Positions 1 to 6,007 of a stretch of DNA of 6,147 bases are shown piece by piece. This DNA comes from Candidatus Omnitrophota bacterium (lineage in GTDB: Bacteria; Verrucomicrobiota; Verrucomicrobiia; Limisphaerales; UBA1319): positions 1 through 6,147 of the forward strand of contig JAMCZD010000491.1 of the NCBI GenBank assembly GCA_023473405.1, given 5' to 3'. The notes under the pieces were generated by a model. That model was not told the DNA's origin. It saw only the letters and a program-made list of their open reading frames with translations, and did not search any database. The position numbers and the translations under genes were made by a program. Numbering within the stretch: position 1 is the stretch's first letter; the number at the start of each line of letters is the position of its first letter.

Positions 1-341
1 CCGCCAAAACGCCGCACCATCCTCGTCTTGGGAATGGCCAGCGTCAGAACTGCTTCCTGCCGCGCTGCTCCCGTGCCATTGCGGAACCGAACCAACACCT
101 GGCCCGGGACAGCCCCCAATGACGATCGTCCGTCCGGCGCATCTTCCTCAATCCCGGTTTGGCCTGTGGACGGCGAAGAACCCGGGACGCTGGAACTCCC
201 CGTGGAGGCATGGACGGAAGGCATCCCTGAGCCGATTCCAAGTACCAGTAAAATCCCTAGAAAAAATAGAAAACCACCCCGGCGCCTCGCGTACCAGGGC
301 AAGGGCGGACGCGGCCGGGACAGGTCGTTGCGCAATTGCAT
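1..341 (-). CDS. N-terminal part of a secreted protein, probably a subtilisin-like (S8) protease precursor; runs off the left edge
   Basis: Reading the minus strand from ATG at 341-339, 113 codons stay open to the window edge, so only the N-terminus is present. Residues 1-23 are basic and Pro-rich, ending in ARRRGG. Residues 24-40 are a hydrophobic core (FLFFLGILLVLGIGSGM). PSVHA-S at 41-46 is a plausible signal peptidase I site. Residues 46-77 are a Ser/Gly/Pro-rich linker. Residues 78-113 contain VPGQVLVRFRNGTGAARQ followed by KTRMVRRFG. This matches my memory of the 'vpGevLVrFkpgt...' pattern in the N-terminal prodomain of S8 subtilases, which folds the enzyme and is then cleaved off. The catalytic domain would lie outside the window, so the protease call is inference. 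The secreted-protein call is stronger, because the signal peptide is clear and the plus-strand reading of the same stretch gives only a low-complexity, Arg/Pro-rich peptide. No strong ribosome site precedes the ATG. The gene is divergent from the transporter operon. Confidence 0.68.
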   Translation of the reverse strand, partial: MQLRNDLSRPRPPLPWYARRRGGFLFFLGILLVLGIGSGMPSVHASTGSSSVPGSSPSTGQTGIEEDAPDGRSSLGAVPGQVLVRFRNGTGAARQEAVLTLAIPKTRMVRRFG

Positions 342-356
342 GGAACCTATTCTAGC
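337..356. repeat. Direct repeat copy 1 (TGCATGGAACCTATTCTAGC)
   Basis: This 20-base sequence recurs at 397-417 with one inserted G and one T-to-A change. Copy 1 overlaps the start codon and the putative -10 box of the leftward gene. On the minus strand it reads GCTAGAATAGGTTCCATGCA, and its ATG is the proposed start. Either it is a regulator-binding or promoter element, or it came from a local duplication of the start region. Confidence 0.7.
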
Positions 357-376
357 GCAATCTTTTGCATTGGCAA
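349..376 (-). promoter_or_regulatory. Candidate sigma-70-type promoter of the leftward protease-like gene
   Basis: On the minus strand TTGCCA (376-371) and TAGAAT (354-349) are separated by 16 bases. Each hexamer matches five of six consensus positions. Transcription would start about 7 bases downstream of the -10 box, at or next to the ATG at 341, implying a leaderless or nearly leaderless transcript. The -10 box lies inside the first copy of the direct repeat. The consensus is the E. coli one and may not hold in this organism. Confidence 0.35.
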
Positions 377-396
377 AGAAAGAGCGAATCGAAAAC

Positions 397-417
397 TGCA
401 TGGGAACCTATTCAAGC
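397..417. repeat. Direct repeat copy 2, with a degenerate third copy just downstream
   Basis: TGCATGGGAACCTATTC followed by AAGC repeats copy 1 with one extra G and one substitution. The shared core GGAACCTATT starts at 342 and at 403, 61 bases apart. A degenerate third copy, AGCAGGAGCCTATT, lies at 415-428, with its core GGAGCCTATT 16 bases after that of copy 2. All three are in the same orientation in the divergent intergenic region, which favours a protein-binding role over chance. No such regulator is known to me. Confidence 0.65.
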
Positions 418-580
418 AGGAGCCTATTGCACCTGTCCCTGCCCAGTTTTGGCTTCCCTGCCGGTCTAGTGTGGGAAAGAAGATTGTCTTGATAAATAAT
501 TCCCTGGGTGGACACACTCAAGGATATGTAGACCATGCCGCATGATTGTTGGGCCCGGAAGAATCGCGGGCGGATTAACT

Positions 581-584
581 GAGG
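581..584 (+). promoter_or_regulatory. Ribosome binding site fixing the YIP1-family gene start
   Basis: GAGG ends 8 bases before the ATG at 593, which is good Shine-Dalgarno spacing. It supports 593 over the in-frame ATG at 542, which has no such site and would add 17 residues (MIVGPGRIAGG...) ahead of the normal family N-terminus. Confidence 0.65.
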
Positions 585-592
585 AACGAATT

Positions 593-1363
593 ATGGAAGA
601 AAATCAATCTCCGGAGGTCGAAAAGGCATCTCGACCCGCCTCGTCACTGGGAAGCCGGCTCATGGATATCCTGGTGGCGCCCGGCGAAGTCTTTGATTCG
701 ATAAAGGCGGGTCCGCCGTTTACGGCTAACTGGCTGGTGCCCATCCTAATCATTTGTTTGGTGGGGATCGCGAGCGTGTTTGTCTCCTTTTCGCAGCCGG
801 CCGTTATCCAACAAATGCGCGATCAGCAAACGAAACGGTTCGATAGAATGGTCGAGACCGGCAAGATGACGGCGGCCCAGGCGGAGGCGTCGCAAGCCCA
901 ACTCGAGCGTTTCATGGGGCCGGGCTTTCTCAAGGCAGCCGGTTCGGTTGCGGCGATAGTGGGCAGCTTCGGATGGCTATTCTTTTTGGCCCTGGTCTTG
1001 TGGTTGTTGGGAACGCGCCTGTTCAAAGGGCAATTCTCGTTTCAGCAAGCAGTTGAAGCAACGGCGCTGACGGGAATGATCGGGGTTGTCGGAGCTATTA
1101 TTACCACACTCCTGGTTGTGGCTACCGGCAACCTGATGATGACACCTGGCCCGGCTTTGTTGATCCGTGAATTCGATCCCGCCAACAAGATCCACCTGGC
1201 TTTGGCGGCGATCAATGTCATCACGATTTGGTATATCGCCGTCTTGGCCTTGGGATTGGCGAAGTTGAGCGGGGCGGCCTATGTGCAAGCGGCGGCGTGG
1301 TTGTTTATTCCCTGGCTGGTGATTAAACTGGGAATCGTTTTCTCTGGATTAGGTCATTCCTAA
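593..1363 (+). CDS. YIP1-family integral membrane protein
   Basis: The product is 256 residues. After an acidic N-terminal tail, residues 18-50 (SSLGSRLMDILVAPGEVFDSI, then PPFTANWLVPILI) match the typical opening of bacterial Yip1-domain proteins: a short amphipathic region with a 'P..vF..I' motif leading into the first membrane helix. I see five hydrophobic segments at about 47-67, 117-140, 155-178, 201-223 and 231-252, as expected for the family. Between helices 1 and 2 is a long charged, Gln-rich loop (about 70-110, with QQMRDQQTKRFDRMVETGKM and TAAQAEASQAQLERF) that is probably helical. The biochemical function of bacterial YIP1 proteins is not established. Only 43 bases separate it from the adaptor gene, with no terminator between, so it is probably the first gene of the operon and may help assemble or regulate the transporter. 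That role is inference. Confidence 0.82.
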   Translation: MEENQSPEVEKASRPASSLGSRLMDILVAPGEVFDSIKAGPPFTANWLVPILIICLVGIASVFVSFSQPAVIQQMRDQQTKRFDRMVETGKMTAAQAEASQAQLERFMGPGFLKAAGSVAAIVGSFGWLFFLALVLWLLGTRLFKGQFSFQQAVEATALTGMIGVVGAIITTLLVVATGNLMMTPGPALLIREFDPANKIHLALAAINVITIWYIAVLALGLAKLSGAAYVQAAAWLFIPWLVIKLGIVFSGLGHS

Positions 1364-1406
1364 GTGCAACAAGGCCCGGTTCCGGAGTGTTAGAGATACA
1401 TAGCGC

Positions 1407-2762
1407 ATGACAAACTCAAAACGCAAAACACGCCGCAGGCTTGTTGTCTTTTCCGTGATCGGCCTGGTGATCCTAGGCTTGGGAATTTATGCCTACTTCC
1501 GCAAACCCGATCCGGTCATCACGGTGCAAACGGAAAAGGTGACGCGGCGCAACTTGACTGAGATGGTGGTGGCCAATGGCAAGATTCAGCCGGTTGATCA
1601 GGTCAAGATCAGCCCGGAGGTAAGTGGTGAGATCATCGAACTGGCGGTGAAAGAGGGGCAAAAGGTGCGCAAGGGAGATTTGCTCATGAAGATCAAGCCG
1701 GACACTTACGTCGCCAGCAGCAATATCGCGTCGGCATCGTACAAGGCTTCCCTGGCCCAGAATTCATTGGCTCGAGCCAACCTAGATCGGGCCGAGGCCG
1801 AACTGAAACGCCATGAGGAATTATACCGGGACAAGTTGGATTCCGAGTCCCAATATCTGGATGTCAAGACCAGCTACGAAGTAGCCAAGGCTACATACGA
1901 GTCGTCGATGCACCAGGCCGATAATGCTCGAGCCGCCCTCGCCCGCGCCGAAGAAGACCTTGTCAAAACCACCATTCGTTCACCATTGAACGGCACGATC
2001 AGCCAATTGAACTCCCAACTGGGCGAGCGCGTGGTCGGCACCGGTATTTACCAAGGCACCGAGGTGATGACCATTGCCGATCTGACCGATATGGAGGCGC
2101 GCGTTGACATTGGGGAAATCGACATAGTCCTGATCAAGATCGGTGAGAAAGCGCACCTCGAGGTTGACGCTTTTCGAGACAAGAAGTTTACCGGCGTGGT
2201 TTCCGAGATTGCCAACACCGCTAAAACCACCGCCGCCGGTTCCCAACAGGAAGCCACCAAGTTCGAGGTCCGCATCCGGATCAATGAAAAAGAAGCCTTC
2301 CGCCCCGGCATGTCGGTAACGGCCGAAGTCGAAACGCGAAGCCGGACCAATGTCCTGGCGGTCCCCATCCAGAGCGTCACCACCCGCATGCCCAAAGAAC
2401 CGGACAGCAAGAAAGGCGGCACCAACCGAACCAGCAACGCCGTCGCGAAAGCCTCAAAGGCCAATCCCGGGCAAACGAACAAGGCATCCGACACGAATCC
2501 GCCTGCAGCCAAAAAACCAAACGAACCCCCCAAACCCGTCGAGGTCGTGTTTCTGGTCGAAGACGGCAAGGCGAAAATGACGAACGTAAAGCGCGGCATC
2601 AGCGATGATTCGTATACGGAGATTTTGGAGGGAATAACCGACGGGCGGGAGGTCGTATCCGGAGGCTACAAAGCTATCAACCGTGAGCTGAACGACGGCA
2701 TAAAGGTCAAGGTGGACAACACCAAAATGGCCGCCGGGAAACCGGAAGAATCCGAGAATTGA
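1407..2762 (+). CDS. MacA/HlyD-type periplasmic adaptor (membrane fusion protein) of an ABC exporter
   Basis: The product (451 residues) would sit in the inner membrane by one N-terminal helix (about 12-30, after the basic NSKRKTRRR) and extend into the periplasm, linking the ABC transporter to an outer-membrane channel. No lipobox cysteine is seen. The first lipoyl half is at about 65-98 (ISPEVSGEIIELAVKEGQKV, then KGDLLMKI). An alpha-helical hairpin spans about 103-186, rich in Ala, Glu, Arg and Lys. The second lipoyl half follows at about 189-225 (TIRSPLNGTISQ, GERVVGT). A beta-barrel covers about 227-310 and contains the family motif FRPGMSV at 298-304. The membrane-proximal domain (about 315-436) is interrupted at about 328-377 by a Lys/Asn/Pro/Ala-rich insert, then resumes with VEVVFLVEDGKAK. 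Family membership is secure. The substrate cannot be deduced; MacA relatives serve macrolide, peptide or lipid export. The ATG at 1407 is preceded only by a weak purine stretch (AGAGA, 1392-1396). Confidence 0.9.
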   Translation: MTNSKRKTRRRLVVFSVIGLVILGLGIYAYFRKPDPVITVQTEKVTRRNLTEMVVANGKIQPVDQVKISPEVSGEIIELAVKEGQKVRKGDLLMKIKPDTYVASSNIASASYKASLAQNSLARANLDRAEAELKRHEELYRDKLDSESQYLDVKTSYEVAKATYESSMHQADNARAALARAEEDLVKTTIRSPLNGTISQLNSQLGERVVGTGIYQGTEVMTIADLTDMEARVDIGEIDIVLIKIGEKAHLEVDAFRDKKFTGVVSEIANTAKTTAAGSQQEATKFEVRIRINEKEAFRPGMSVTAEVETRSRTNVLAVPIQSVTTRMPKEPDSKKGGTNRTSNAVAKASKANPGQTNKASDTNPPAAKKPNEPPKPVEVVFLVEDGKAKMTNVKRGISDDSYTEILEGITDGREVVSGGYKAINRELNDGIKVKVDNTKMAAGKPEESEN

Positions 2763-2806
2763 ATTGTTGACGAACCGCCGTCAAGCCATGCCATAAGCCG
2801 CACTGC

Positions 2807-3553
2807 ATGATCAGCCTCAGGAAAATATCCAAGCTTTACCAAATGGGCACGGAAACCATCCATGCCTTGCGTGAGGTGGACCTGCACATCGACCGCGGTG
2901 ATTACGTCGCCATTATGGGACCCTCCGGTTCGGGAAAGTCCACCCTCATGAACCTGCTCGGTTGCCTCGACACACCCTCTTCCGGTGTGTTCGAGCTCAA
3001 CGGGATCAACGTGAGTGACATGGACGACAATCAATTGGCCGATATTCGCAATCAGGAGATCGGATTTGTGTTCCAAACCTTCAATCTGCTGGCTCGATCC
3101 AACGCGTTGCATAATGTCGAATTGCCGCTCATCTATGCCGGGATCAGCCTCGAGGAACGCCGCGAAATAGCCTTGCGCGCCCTGGCTCAGGTGGGGTTGT
3201 CCGACCGCATCCATCACAAGCCCAACGAAATGTCAGGAGGCCAGCGCCAGCGCGTGGCCATCGCACGCGCCTTGGTCAACCGCCCCTCGATAATCCTGGC
3301 GGACGAACCCACCGGCAACTTGGATTCTAAAACGGGCGAAGAAATAATGGCCGTGTTCGAGTCGCTCTCGCAACAGGGCAACACGCTCCTGGTAGTCACC
3401 CACGAGGAAGATATCGCCCGCCATGCCCGGCGGATCATCCGGCTGCGCGACGGGCGTATCGCAAGCGATGAACGAATTAAATCCACCCCCGCCAAATCGG
3501 CGATTAATCCCGCCGAGGTCCGCGATGGGCCCCTTCAAGTCAAGGAAATATGA
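2807..3553 (+). CDS. ABC transporter ATP-binding protein, MacB/LolD type
   Basis: The product is a 248-residue stand-alone nucleotide-binding domain, the usual size for this family. All motifs are present: Walker A GPSGSGKST at 38-46, Q-loop Gln90, signature MSGGQRQR at 142-149, Walker B IILADE at 162-167 with catalytic Glu167, D-loop NLDS at 171-174, and switch His199 in VTHE. FVFQTFNLL after the Q-loop and EPTGNLDS are typical of the MacB/LolD/FtsE group, which works with FtsX-like permeases. It should dimerise on the cytoplasmic side and power the two downstream permeases. A polar tail of about 25 residues follows the core. Its stop overlaps the start of permease 1 in an ATGA, indicating translational coupling. 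In classical MacB the ATPase is fused to the permease; here it is separate. I see no clear Shine-Dalgarno site before the ATG at 2807, and 44 bases separate it from the adaptor gene. Confidence 0.93.
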   Translation: MISLRKISKLYQMGTETIHALREVDLHIDRGDYVAIMGPSGSGKSTLMNLLGCLDTPSSGVFELNGINVSDMDDNQLADIRNQEIGFVFQTFNLLARSNALHNVELPLIYAGISLEERREIALRALAQVGLSDRIHHKPNEMSGGQRQRVAIARALVNRPSIILADEPTGNLDSKTGEEIMAVFESLSQQGNTLLVVTHEEDIARHARRIIRLRDGRIASDERIKSTPAKSAINPAEVRDGPLQVKEI

Positions 3554-4203
3554 GGCTCCTGAGCGAAGTTGTGGAGGGATTCCGCGTATCTGTCTCGGCT
3601 ATTCGAGCCAACAAGATGCGCTCGTCTCTGGCTACGCTCGGGATTGTTATCGGGATCGTCACCGTAACGCTGATGGGAACGGCCATCGAAGGCCTCAACC
3701 GGGCCTTCATCAAGAGCATCTCCGCCATCGGGTCCGATGTCCTTTACGTCCAGAAATTCTCGTGGTTCGGACACGAAGAGTGGTGGAAGATGCGGAACCG
3801 GCGGGACATACTCCTGCGGGACTCTCGCAGCCTGGCCAAACTGGTCACCATGGCGTCGGCGGTATCCCCATGGGTCGAGGACTTTGGAGCGGTCGAGTAC
3901 GAAAATCGGAGCGCCAGCAGCGTGCAGATTGTCGGTTGCGGCGCCGAAACCGCCACCGTAAGCAGCTTGACGGTAACCTCAGGACGATTCTTGTCGGCCG
4001 AAGAAGTTGATGGCGGGCGACCGGTGTGCGTTTTGGGGGCCGACCTGGCGGCCAACTTCTTTCCGCATGAGCAGGCAGTAGGCCGAAAAATCCGCATCAA
4101 GGGCAATGCCTACGAGGTGGTGGGCGTGTTGGGCAAGATCGGGTCATTCCTGGGCATCGTGAATTTCGACAACCGCGTGATGATTCCCATTACCCGGTAT
4201 TGA
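3550..4203 (+). CDS. FtsX/MacB-type ABC permease 1, N-terminal part (frameshifted gene)
   Basis: This frame encodes 217 residues and stops at TGA 4201-4203. It opens with an amphipathic N-terminal helix and the family signature SAIRANKMRSSLATLGIVIGI (about 16-36) leading into the first membrane helix (about 24-46). The first part of the periplasmic core domain (MacB_PCD) follows, including SGRFLSAEEVDGGRPVCVLG (144-163) and the closing GNAYEVVGVLG and NRVMIPITRY. A Trp/Arg-rich stretch at 71-85 (SWFGHEEWWKMRNRR) has a counterpart in permease 2. The protein ends before the second half of the periplasmic region and lacks membrane helices 2-4, so alone it is very unlikely to work. The missing part continues in the next frame from 4200. 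The ATG at 3550 overlaps the ATPase stop by four bases. Confidence 0.85.
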   Translation: MRLLSEVVEGFRVSVSAIRANKMRSSLATLGIVIGIVTVTLMGTAIEGLNRAFIKSISAIGSDVLYVQKFSWFGHEEWWKMRNRRDILLRDSRSLAKLVTMASAVSPWVEDFGAVEYENRSASSVQIVGCGAETATVSSLTVTSGRFLSAEEVDGGRPVCVLGADLAANFFPHEQAVGRKIRIKGNAYEVVGVLGKIGSFLGIVNFDNRVMIPITRY

Positions 4204-4205
4204 GC
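4196..4205 (+). other. Frameshift site splitting permease 1 (apparent loss of one base near TATTGA)
   Basis: The upstream frame ends ACC CGG TAT TGA and the downstream frame begins TTG AGC GAT at 4200, sharing one T. Joining them by a -1 shift gives ...PITRY-LSDLTRWPNISITV..., which aligns without a gap to PLTTG-LNRFGWDRSLDILV in permease 2 across the junction. The simplest explanation is that an ancestral TATTTGAGC lost one T, either as a real mutation or as a sequencing or assembly error. There is no X XXY YYZ slippery heptamer and no obvious downstream stem, so programmed frameshifting is unlikely. Confidence 0.8.
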
Positions 4206-4772
4206 GATCTTACACGCTGGCCCAATATCTCGATTACCGTCAAGGTGCGCGACCTGAAGCAGATCGACGATACCATCGATGAACTGCGCGGGATCATGCG
4301 CCGGATCAGGCGATTGCCACCCGAGGCGCCCGACGATTTCGCCGTCAACCAGCAGGAGGCATTTATCAAAACTTTCAGAAAACTGAGCAGCACCATCGCC
4401 GGCGTCGGCTTTTTTATTACCAGCCTTTCCCTGTTCGTCGGCGGGATCGGCATCATGAATATCATGTTCGTCTCGGTGGCGGAGCGGACCCGTGAGATTG
4501 GTTTGTGCAAGGCCGTCGGCGCCAAACGCCGCACTATCCTCGTGCAGTTCCTGATCGAGTCCGGCCTGATTTGCCTGATGGCAGGCATGGTGGGTGTGTT
4601 TTTGGCATATCCACTGAGCCAACTCCTGGCGCGCCTGCTGCCGACAAGTTTGTCCCTGCCCATGGTTGGAATTTCCCTGGGGGTATCCCTTTTCACCGGG
4701 GTTCTCTCGGGCTTTTTTCCCGCCTACCGCGCCGCCCTGATGAACCCGGTTGATGCCCTGCGCAACGAATGA
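4200..4772 (+). CDS. FtsX/MacB-type ABC permease 1, C-terminal part (frameshifted gene)
   Basis: This frame supplies the rest of permease 1. Joined to the upstream part it gives 407 residues, close to the 412 of permease 2. In this fragment's numbering (TTG at 4200 = 1), residues 1-55 complete the periplasmic domain (ISITVKVRDLKQIDDTIDEL, PPEAPDDFAVN). Membrane helix 2 lies at about 66-91 (GGIGIMNIMFVSV). The cytoplasmic coupling segment ERTREIGLCKAVGAKRR (95-111) follows; in this family it contacts the ATPase. Helices 3 and 4 are at about 117-137 and 153-173, and the tail FFPAYRAALMNPVDALRNE is the conserved family C-terminus. The TTG overlaps the upstream TGA and could in principle act as a coupled restart start, but no ribosome site precedes it and the product would begin in mid-domain. 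The downstream stop overlaps the permease 2 start in an ATGA. Confidence 0.85.
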   Translation: MSDLTRWPNISITVKVRDLKQIDDTIDELRGIMRRIRRLPPEAPDDFAVNQQEAFIKTFRKLSSTIAGVGFFITSLSLFVGGIGIMNIMFVSVAERTREIGLCKAVGAKRRTILVQFLIESGLICLMAGMVGVFLAYPLSQLLARLLPTSLSLPMVGISLGVSLFTGVLSGFFPAYRAALMNPVDALRNE

Positions 4773-6007
4773 TTATCGCCGAGGTCAAAGAGAGTTTCCT
4801 GATGGCCATGAGCGCCCTGGCCGCCCACAAACTGCGTTCGGCGCTCACCCTGTTGGGCGTTCTGGTCGGCGTGTTTTCCATCATCATCGTTATGACCGCC
4901 ATGCGTGCCCTGCAAAATGTCATGGAAACCGAGTTAAGCCAGTTGGGCGCCCAGACGTTCATCGTGTCCAAATGGCCCGCCATGTTCGTGAAGGGGCCCG
5001 AGGACTGGGAAAAATACTGGAGACGGCTCAATATCCGCTATCCGGTGGTCCTGCAGTTGAAACAACGGGCAACCCTGGCCCGCAGCGTCGGCGCCGAAAC
5101 CTGGCTCTGGCATGGCGAAGTGTCCTCGCGTTACGCCACGACCAACCCCGATATCGGCATGCGCGGCATCACACCCGAAATCTTTTCCGCTCGTAACCTG
5201 GTGATCGAACAGGGCCGGGGACTGCTCGAATCGGACCTCGAAAGCACCCGCAGCGTATGCGTGTTGGGCAGCGCCCTCGCCAAAAAACTCTTCCCCTACG
5301 GATCACCCATAGACGAGAACGTCAAGTTCCACGGCGTTAGTTACCTCGTGGTGGGCGTCCTGGCTGCCAAGGGCGCCATGTTGGGAGGCGACCAGGATAA
5401 TTTCCTGCTTGCTCCCCTGACTACCGGCTTGAACCGCTTTGGCTGGGACCGCAGCCTGGATATCCTTGTCCAGGCACGCAACCAAGCCGCCTTCGATGAC
5501 ACCGTGGAACAGGTCCGCGGCATCCTCCGCACCCTCCGCAAAGTTCCGCCCGGCGCGGAGGATGATTTCGAGATCAACTCCAACGACTCGCTCATTCAGC
5601 AATTCAAGAGCCTGACCCTGGCGGTCCGGATCGGTGTAACCGTGGTCAGCTCGATCGCCCTCTTGGCCGCCGGCGTGGGGATCATGAATATCATGCTCGT
5701 CTCCGTAACCGAACGAACACGCGAAATCGGCATCCGCCGGGCCGTTGGCGCCAAAAAACGCAACATCATGACCCAATTCATCATGGAAGCCATTTCCATC
5801 TGCCAGGTGGGAGGCGTGATCGGTGTCTTGCTCGGGATCGGCGGGGGCAACCTCGCCGCGCTTTATCTCAAAGTCCCGCCGGTCATCCCCTTCGATTGGG
5901 TGTTGATCGGGCTCGTGATCTGCTCCCTGGTCGGGATCATTTTCGGGACCTACCCGGCCTACAAAGCGGCCAACCTCGACCCCATCGAGTCCCTCCGATA
6001 CGAATAG
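4769..6007 (+). CDS. FtsX/MacB-type ABC permease 2 (intact)
   Basis: The product has 412 residues, the normal length for a MacB-type permease lacking a fused ATPase. The N-terminal SALAAHKLRSALTLLGVLVGV (15-35) leads into membrane helix 1 (about 24-46). The periplasmic domain spans about 50-280, with a Trp/Arg-rich stretch at 69-90 and the conserved IEQGRGLLESDLESTRSVCVLG (146-167). Helix 2 is at about 286-311 (AGVGIMNIMLVSV), followed by the coupling segment ERTREIGIRRAVGAKKR (315-331). Helices 3 and 4 are at about 338-362 and 375-397, and the family tail is GTYPAYKAANLDPIESLRYE. It is a diverged paralogue of permease 1, so the transporter is probably an ATPase dimer with two different permeases. 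If permease 1 is truly broken, this one might work as a homodimer; that is inference. It starts at the ATG of an ATGA overlap. No terminator-like hairpin with a T-run follows the stop. Confidence 0.93.
   Translation: MIIAEVKESFLMAMSALAAHKLRSALTLLGVLVGVFSIIIVMTAMRALQNVMETELSQLGAQTFIVSKWPAMFVKGPEDWEKYWRRLNIRYPVVLQLKQRATLARSVGAETWLWHGEVSSRYATTNPDIGMRGITPEIFSARNLVIEQGRGLLESDLESTRSVCVLGSALAKKLFPYGSPIDENVKFHGVSYLVVGVLAAKGAMLGGDQDNFLLAPLTTGLNRFGWDRSLDILVQARNQAAFDDTVEQVRGILRTLRKVPPGAEDDFEINSNDSLIQQFKSLTLAVRIGVTVVSSIALLAAGVGIMNIMLVSVTERTREIGIRRAVGAKKRNIMTQFIMEAISICQVGGVIGVLLGIGGGNLAALYLKVPPVIPFDWVLIGLVICSLVGIIFGTYPAYKAANLDPIESLRYE

Larger units (their letters stand above)
357..592. other. Rest of the divergent intergenic region; likely promoter region of the transporter operon
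   Basis: No convincing gene lies between the two divergent starts. An AT-rich stretch at 491-500 (GATAAATAAT) contains AATAAT, a five-of-six match to a -10 box, but I find no good -35 box at the right spacing. The plus-strand operon promoter is therefore unlocated. A weak 5-bp stem (GCCCG 553-557 with CGGGC 567-571) lies shortly before the operon's first ribosome site and could be chance. Confidence 0.4.

Noticed and set aside
28..492. Plus-strand open frame of 154 residues before the operon
   Set aside because: Its product is Arg/Pro-rich with no recognisable domain, it runs through the repeat region, and the minus strand over 1-341 carries a far more protein-like reading with a signal peptide.
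553..571. GCCCG/CGGGC stem upstream of the YIP1-family gene as a riboswitch or attenuator
   Set aside because: A 5-bp stem with a 9-base loop is easily expected by chance here. It has no conserved riboswitch features and does not sequester the ribosome site at 581-584.
542..592. Upstream ATG extending the YIP1-family protein by 17 residues
   Set aside because: No ribosome site precedes 542, whereas GAGG at 581-584 is well placed for 593. The extra residues do not resemble the family N-terminus.
2048..2599. Long minus-strand open frame (183 residues) inside the adaptor gene
   Set aside because: It is antisense to a well-supported adaptor gene, lacks recognisable domains, and is the kind of shadow frame expected in GC-rich coding DNA. 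The same applies to the minus-strand frames at 2666-3217, 4110-4622, 4190-4696 and 5303-5776.
4195..4203. Programmed -1 ribosomal frameshift at the permease 1 junction
   Set aside because: CCCGGTATTGA contains no slippery heptamer, and tRNA re-pairing after TAT would be poor. Loss of one T from a TTT run is simpler.
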